NCBI GenBank assembly: GCA_964502665.1
Contig: CAZCXP010000105.1
Coordinates: 1-9,072, forward strand
Length of the DNA: 9,072 bases
From: SOKG01 sp964502665
GTDB taxonomy: Bacteria > Chloroflexota > Dehalococcoidia > SZUA-161
Direction: 5' to 3'
Each line of letters starts with the position of its first letter. Positions within the stretch are counted from its first letter, which is position 1. Both the position numbers and the translations under genes were made by a program. The notes under the pieces are model-generated. The model was not told the DNA's origin. It made no database searches and worked only from the letters and a program-made list of their open reading frames with translations. Positions 6,237 to 9,072 of the stretch are shown here, piece after piece.

Positions 6237-7055
6237 ATGGCAATAGCACAAGTTGGCGACATCAACATCTACTACGAGATTCATGGAGAAGGCGAGCCGT
6301 TACTCCTGATCACGGGCTACGGCGCTAACTCCCAGTGGTGGTACCCTCAGATCCCGGCCTTCTCTCAGGAGTACCAGGTGATCGCCCTCGACAACAGGGG
6401 AAGTGGCCGCAGCGACAAGCCGGATATCCCCTACACCATCGAGATGATGGCGGATGATACCGCGGGGGTGCTTGATGCCGTCGGAATCGACGCCGCCCAC
6501 GTCTTTGGCGTCTCCATGGGGGGCATGATCGCCCAGGAGTTTGCCCTTCGCTATCCCGAGAAGGTGATAAGCCTCATTCTGGCTTGCACCACCCCTGGAG
6601 GGCGAAACTCCGTCCTGCCCGATGAGGAGGCGGTGACGTTTCTCTTCGACCTGGAGAGCAGGAAGAGGCTGACGCTGGAAGAGCAGGCCAGGCAAATGCT
6701 CCCCTTCCTCTTCACCCAGGAGTTCATCGACAGAAGCTCGAAGTTCATGGATCAAGTCATTGCGGGGATGATAGAATATGTCACCCCGCTTCATGGCTAT
6801 CGGAGGCAGGGAGAGGCGATTAAGGAGTTCAACGCCTATGACCGCCTCCCCGAGATCAAGGCCCCCACCCTGGTCATATCTGGGACTACCGACAGGCTGA
6901 TTCCCGTCGAAAACTCAAGGATTATTGCCTCGAGAATACCCGGTGCCGAGCTCGTCATCTTCGAGGACATGAGCCACGGTTTTCTGTTTGAGGCGCTGAA
7001 GAAGGCGAACGAAACTGTCCTCGACTTCTTGCGGCAGCACCGCCGCTCTCGATAG
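6237..7055 (+). CDS. Alpha/beta-fold hydrolase
   Basis: This 272-residue protein has the usual length and motifs of the alpha/beta hydrolase fold family (esterases, C-C bond hydrolases, haloperoxidase-like enzymes). The oxyanion region is TGYGANSQWW (26-35). DNRGSGRSDKP lies at 52-62. The nucleophile elbow GVSMGG is at 91-96 with Ser93, the acid is Asp219 in SGTTDRLIPV, and the base is His247 in EDMSHGF. All three catalytic residues are present, so the enzyme should be active. There is no signal peptide, so it is cytosolic. AGGAG (6224-6228) is 8 bases before the ATG, and the gene follows the Fe-S protein by 35 bases as the last of the six-gene run. In degradative clusters such enzymes often cleave beta-diketone, ester or ring-cleavage products. 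The specific substrate is unknown. Confidence 0.92.
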   Translation: MAIAQVGDINIYYEIHGEGEPLLLITGYGANSQWWYPQIPAFSQEYQVIALDNRGSGRSDKPDIPYTIEMMADDTAGVLDAVGIDAAHVFGVSMGGMIAQEFALRYPEKVISLILACTTPGGRNSVLPDEEAVTFLFDLESRKRLTLEEQARQMLPFLFTQEFIDRSSKFMDQVIAGMIEYVTPLHGYRRQGEAIKEFNAYDRLPEIKAPTLVISGTTDRLIPVENSRIIASRIPGAELVIFEDMSHGFLFEALKKANETVLDFLRQHRRSR

Positions 7056-7152
7056 GCATTACTTTGGTCCAGCGCGGAAGAGGTGCAGGTGTTAACCGAG
7101 CCCGAGCTTATTATAGCCCCGGACTTGAAGGGGATCGAGCTGTGATAAATTC

Positions 7153-7222
7153 GTAGGGTGGGTGCAGCACAGCGGAACCCACCAACATGAAGGTGGGTTT
7201 CGTTTCACTCCACCCACCCTAC
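7153..7222 (+). repeat. 70-base palindromic repeat (REP/MITE-like, GTAGGGTGGGT type)
   Basis: Perfect 12-base terminal inverted repeats, GTAGGGTGGGTG (7153-7164) and CACCCACCCTAC (7211-7222), enclose an inner perfect inverted repeat AACCCACC (7176-7183) / GGTGGGTT (7192-7199) around an 8-base loop. The connecting arms pair imperfectly. The heptamer GGTGGGT or its complement occurs four times (7157, 7177, 7192, 7212), so the element can fold either as one long cruciform or as two tandem hairpins. I recall closely similar dispersed palindromes in many bacterial genomes, including Chloroflexota; copies elsewhere cannot be seen here. No transposase is nearby. It lies in the only large gap, between the alpha/beta hydrolase and the FrhB-like gene, and may act as a transcription barrier or mRNA-stability element. 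Confidence 0.85.
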
Positions 7223-7270
7223 TAGTGTTTATAGGGTATGATATAAATGGTGACACCAAGGGGGTTATAG

Positions 7271-8374
7271 ATGGAAGCAGCAAAAGGTTGCCTTGATCTG
7301 GAAAAAGAGGTTCTCAACGAGGGGCTGTGTACCAGTTGTGGCGCCTGTGTGGAGATCTGTCCCTATATCAAGGTGGTTAAGGATAGGGTGGCGGTAATCG
7401 AGCCCTGCGGCATAGCTGAAGGAAAATGCTATGATTTCTGTCCTCGAACGCCCACCGATATCGCTGCCCTGGATCGAAGGATATTTGGCAAGGAGCGCTC
7501 CGATTCCTCCCTCGGGTGCTATATCTCCATCGAGATGGCGCAGGCAAAGGATAGCGAGACCCGCCGCCGTGCTCAGTACGGGGGAGTCGTTTCCGCCCTT
7601 TTGAAGTATGCCATGGACTTGGGGGAGATAGGAGCCGCCGTGCTCACCAGGCCCTTTGATGGAGGTCTTATGCCGGCACCGGTGGTGGTGGCAGAAAGCT
7701 CTCAGGTGCTGGGATGCGCTGGTTCGAATTACATCGCCTCCGCGACCCTGGCGGGGCTGAATAGGGTGATGAAGCAGCCGGGTGATGCGATTGGCGTGGT
7801 GGGCATCCCGTGCCAGATTCTGGCTCTGAGGAAGATGCAGGCCTCAAAACACGAAACCGGGGCCAAGGGGGTAAAGCTCGTTGTCGGGCTTTTCTGCACC
7901 TGGGCATTATCCTATAAGGGGCTCTACGAGTTCCTCAGGGGGAAGGTCGATCCCTCACTCATCAAGCGAATCGACATTCCCCCTCCGCCGGCCAACATCC
8001 TGGTAGTAGAGACCGGAGCAGGCTCCATAGAATTCCCCCTGGATGAGATCAGGGGGTTCGTCAAGCCAACATGCAGCATCTGCTTTGACATGACCTGCGA
8101 GTTCGCTGACATCTCGGTGGGCATGGTGGAGGGAATGGAAGACTGGAACACCTTGATAGTCAGAACCCCGGAGGCAGGGAGGCTGATTGAGAAGGCAAAG
8201 GCGGACGGGATAATTGAAACCAGGCCGCTGGACGAGGCACGCCTGGCCCACCTGCGGGAGGCATCCCTGCGGAAGAAAACGAGGGCCATAAGCGAGATTG
8301 TGAAGCGGACAGGCGACGAGAGCTCTCTGTTATACTTGCGCCTGAGCGATGTTGAGCGGAGGAAGTTCCTTTAG
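7271..8374 (+). CDS. Coenzyme F420 hydrogenase/dehydrogenase beta subunit (FrhB) family Fe-S flavoprotein
   Basis: This 367-residue protein matches the FrhB/FdhB-type family, which binds FAD and Fe-S clusters and passes electrons between ferredoxin-type carriers and F420 or another acceptor. The N-terminal ferredoxin motif is C20-x2-C23-x2-C26-x3-C30, with further cysteines C46, C53 and C57. QYGGVVSALLKYA (102-114) is the family's usual 'GGVV.ALL' segment. GIPCQI (178-183) holds C181, LFCTW (207-211) follows, and C268, C271 and C276 precede ADISVG (279-284), as in FrhB. AAGGGGG at 7258-7264 is the ribosome binding site, 6 bases from the ATG. The IorA-like gene begins 9 bases after the stop, so the two are almost certainly co-translated. 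In F420-lacking bacteria, family members use other acceptors, so F420 use here is not proven. The gene follows a 215-base gap, so it may head a separate transcript, although I found no convincing -35/-10 pair. Confidence 0.88.
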   Translation: MEAAKGCLDLEKEVLNEGLCTSCGACVEICPYIKVVKDRVAVIEPCGIAEGKCYDFCPRTPTDIAALDRRIFGKERSDSSLGCYISIEMAQAKDSETRRRAQYGGVVSALLKYAMDLGEIGAAVLTRPFDGGLMPAPVVVAESSQVLGCAGSNYIASATLAGLNRVMKQPGDAIGVVGIPCQILALRKMQASKHETGAKGVKLVVGLFCTWALSYKGLYEFLRGKVDPSLIKRIDIPPPPANILVVETGAGSIEFPLDEIRGFVKPTCSICFDMTCEFADISVGMVEGMEDWNTLIVRTPEAGRLIEKAKADGIIETRPLDEARLAHLREASLRKKTRAISEIVKRTGDESSLLYLRLSDVERRKFL

Positions 8375-8383
8375 GAGTTTGAG

Positions 8384-9072
8384 ATGTCAACACTAACTAT
8401 AGACCAGCCAGGTCGCAGTGTGCTCATGATGGGCAATGAAGCCATCGCCCGGGGAGCCATCGAAGCGGGGGTTGACTTCTGCGCCGCCTATCCGGGCACC
8501 CCGTCCTCAGAGATTCCAGAATCCCTGGCACGTGTGGCGGAGCATTTCGGTTTATACGTAGAATGGTCTACCAACGAGATGGTGGCCCTGGAGGCGGCGG
8601 CGGCCGCTTCCCTCTCCGGGCTGAGGGCCATAGTGGCCATGAAGCAGAATGGGGTCAACGTATGCTCGGATTTCCTGCTGACGGTCAACCTAACTGGCAC
8701 TAAGGGCGGCCTCGTCATTGCTGCCTGTGATGACCCCTCAGCGATATCCAGCTCCAACGAACAGGACAGCCGGAACTTTGCCCGGTTTGCCGACCTGCCC
8801 CTCGTGGAGCCGGCAACCTTTCAGGAGGCCAAGGATATGACCAGGTGGGCCTTCGAGCTATCGGAAAAGCTCGGGCTGCCCTGCATATTAAGAAGCGTCA
8901 CCAGGTTGTCTCACAGCAGGGGCAACGTCAAGCTGGGCGAGATACCCGAGAGGGAAAGGTCGGCTCGCTTCGAAGGGGTCTATATCGCCGGCGCCTTTGT
9001 TCCGGCGCAGCACGCTGCACTGCATCAGAAACTGGAACAGGCCCGAGAGGAGTTTGAGGGATCGGAGTTCAA
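8384..9072 (+). CDS. Indolepyruvate:ferredoxin oxidoreductase alpha-like subunit, N-terminal part (runs off the window)
   Basis: The reading frame stays open to the last base, giving 229 residues of a protein normally around 600. It resembles IorA and related 2-oxoacid:ferredoxin oxidoreductases, which use thiamine diphosphate and Fe-S clusters to convert a 2-oxoacid to an acyl-CoA. Motifs are MGNEAIARGAIEAGV (16-30), YPGTPSSEI (36-44), EWSTNE (60-65, probably including the thiamine-activating Glu), SNEQDSR (124-130) and LSHSRG (175-180). The usual MKHVGxNVAxDP segment reads MKQNGVNVCSDF at 86-97, so His and Pro of the common form are replaced. AGGAG at 8373-8377 lies 6 bases upstream of the ATG. 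The usual C-terminal ferredoxin domain and an IorB partner would lie beyond the window. The substrate may be an aryl or other 2-oxoacid, and the divergence makes true indolepyruvate specificity uncertain. Confidence 0.9.
   Translation, partial: MSTLTIDQPGRSVLMMGNEAIARGAIEAGVDFCAAYPGTPSSEIPESLARVAEHFGLYVEWSTNEMVALEAAAAASLSGLRAIVAMKQNGVNVCSDFLLTVNLTGTKGGLVIAACDDPSAISSSNEQDSRNFARFADLPLVEPATFQEAKDMTRWAFELSEKLGLPCILRSVTRLSHSRGNVKLGEIPERERSARFEGVYIAGAFVPAQHAALHQKLEQAREEFEGSEF

Noticed and set aside
7105..7140. CCCC/GGGG small stem and CGAGCT direct repeat after the alpha/beta hydrolase as a terminator
   Set aside because: The stem is only 4 bases and has no T-tract.
7153..7222. CRISPR repeat
   Set aside because: It is a single palindromic unit with internal symmetry; no regularly spaced copies or spacers are present and there are no cas genes.
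7237..7248. TATGAT / TATAAA as a -10 element for the FrhB-like gene
   Set aside because: No acceptable -35 hexamer lies 16-18 bases upstream, because that stretch is the end of the palindromic repeat.
8845..9057. Forward open frame of 70 codons
   Set aside because: It is out of frame inside the IorA-like coding region, which has clear motifs.

Overview
The window looks like bacterial chromosome from an anaerobe, most plausibly an uncultured Chloroflexota (Dehalococcoidia-like) or another strict anaerobe with similar metabolism. This placement is inference. It rests on the number of Fe-S and low-potential redox proteins, frequent AGG (Arg) and ATA (Ile) codons, bacterial Shine-Dalgarno sites, one sigma70-like promoter, and a GTAGGGTGGGT-type palindromic repeat that I recall as common in such genomes. 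All nine recognisable genes lie on the + strand. I see no rRNA, tRNA, CRISPR array, transposase or phage gene.

Layout. Positions 3-209 hold the C-terminal end of an unidentified protein with one transmembrane helix. A 230-base non-coding stretch follows, with a good promoter candidate (TTTACA-17-GATAAT, 349-377) and a small GC hairpin. A run of six closely spaced genes comes next: a metallo-beta-lactamase-fold hydrolase (473-1366), an SDR dehydrogenase (1410-2198), a 2,4-dienoyl-CoA reductase/Old Yellow Enzyme-type flavoprotein with a 4Fe-4S site (2216-4165), a TIM-barrel protein of the 'phosphoenolpyruvate hydrolase' family (4200-5039), a cysteine-rich winged-helix plus 2x[4Fe-4S] protein (5122-6201) and an alpha/beta hydrolase (6237-7055). 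A 215-base gap carries a 70-base palindromic repeat (7153-7222). Beyond it are an FrhB-family Fe-S/flavin subunit (7271-8374) and, 9 bases downstream, the N-terminal part of an indolepyruvate:ferredoxin oxidoreductase alpha-like subunit (8384 to the window end).

How the genes may work together (inference). The first block resembles an anaerobic catabolic or reductive pathway: the SDR interconverts an alcohol and a ketone, the flavoprotein reduces a conjugated C=C bond (enone or enoyl-CoA), and the MBL and alpha/beta hydrolases cleave an ester, thioester or ring C-C bond. The Fe-S protein may supply electrons. The TIM-barrel protein has no well-established reaction and is the most open member. 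The second block looks like a 2-oxoacid oxidoreductase whose electrons may pass to a flavin/F420-type FrhB subunit rather than only to free ferredoxin. No substrate can be read from the sequence. The best candidates for something undescribed are the six-gene cassette as a whole, the CSCCRCCC-containing Fe-S protein, and the FrhB-IorA pairing.
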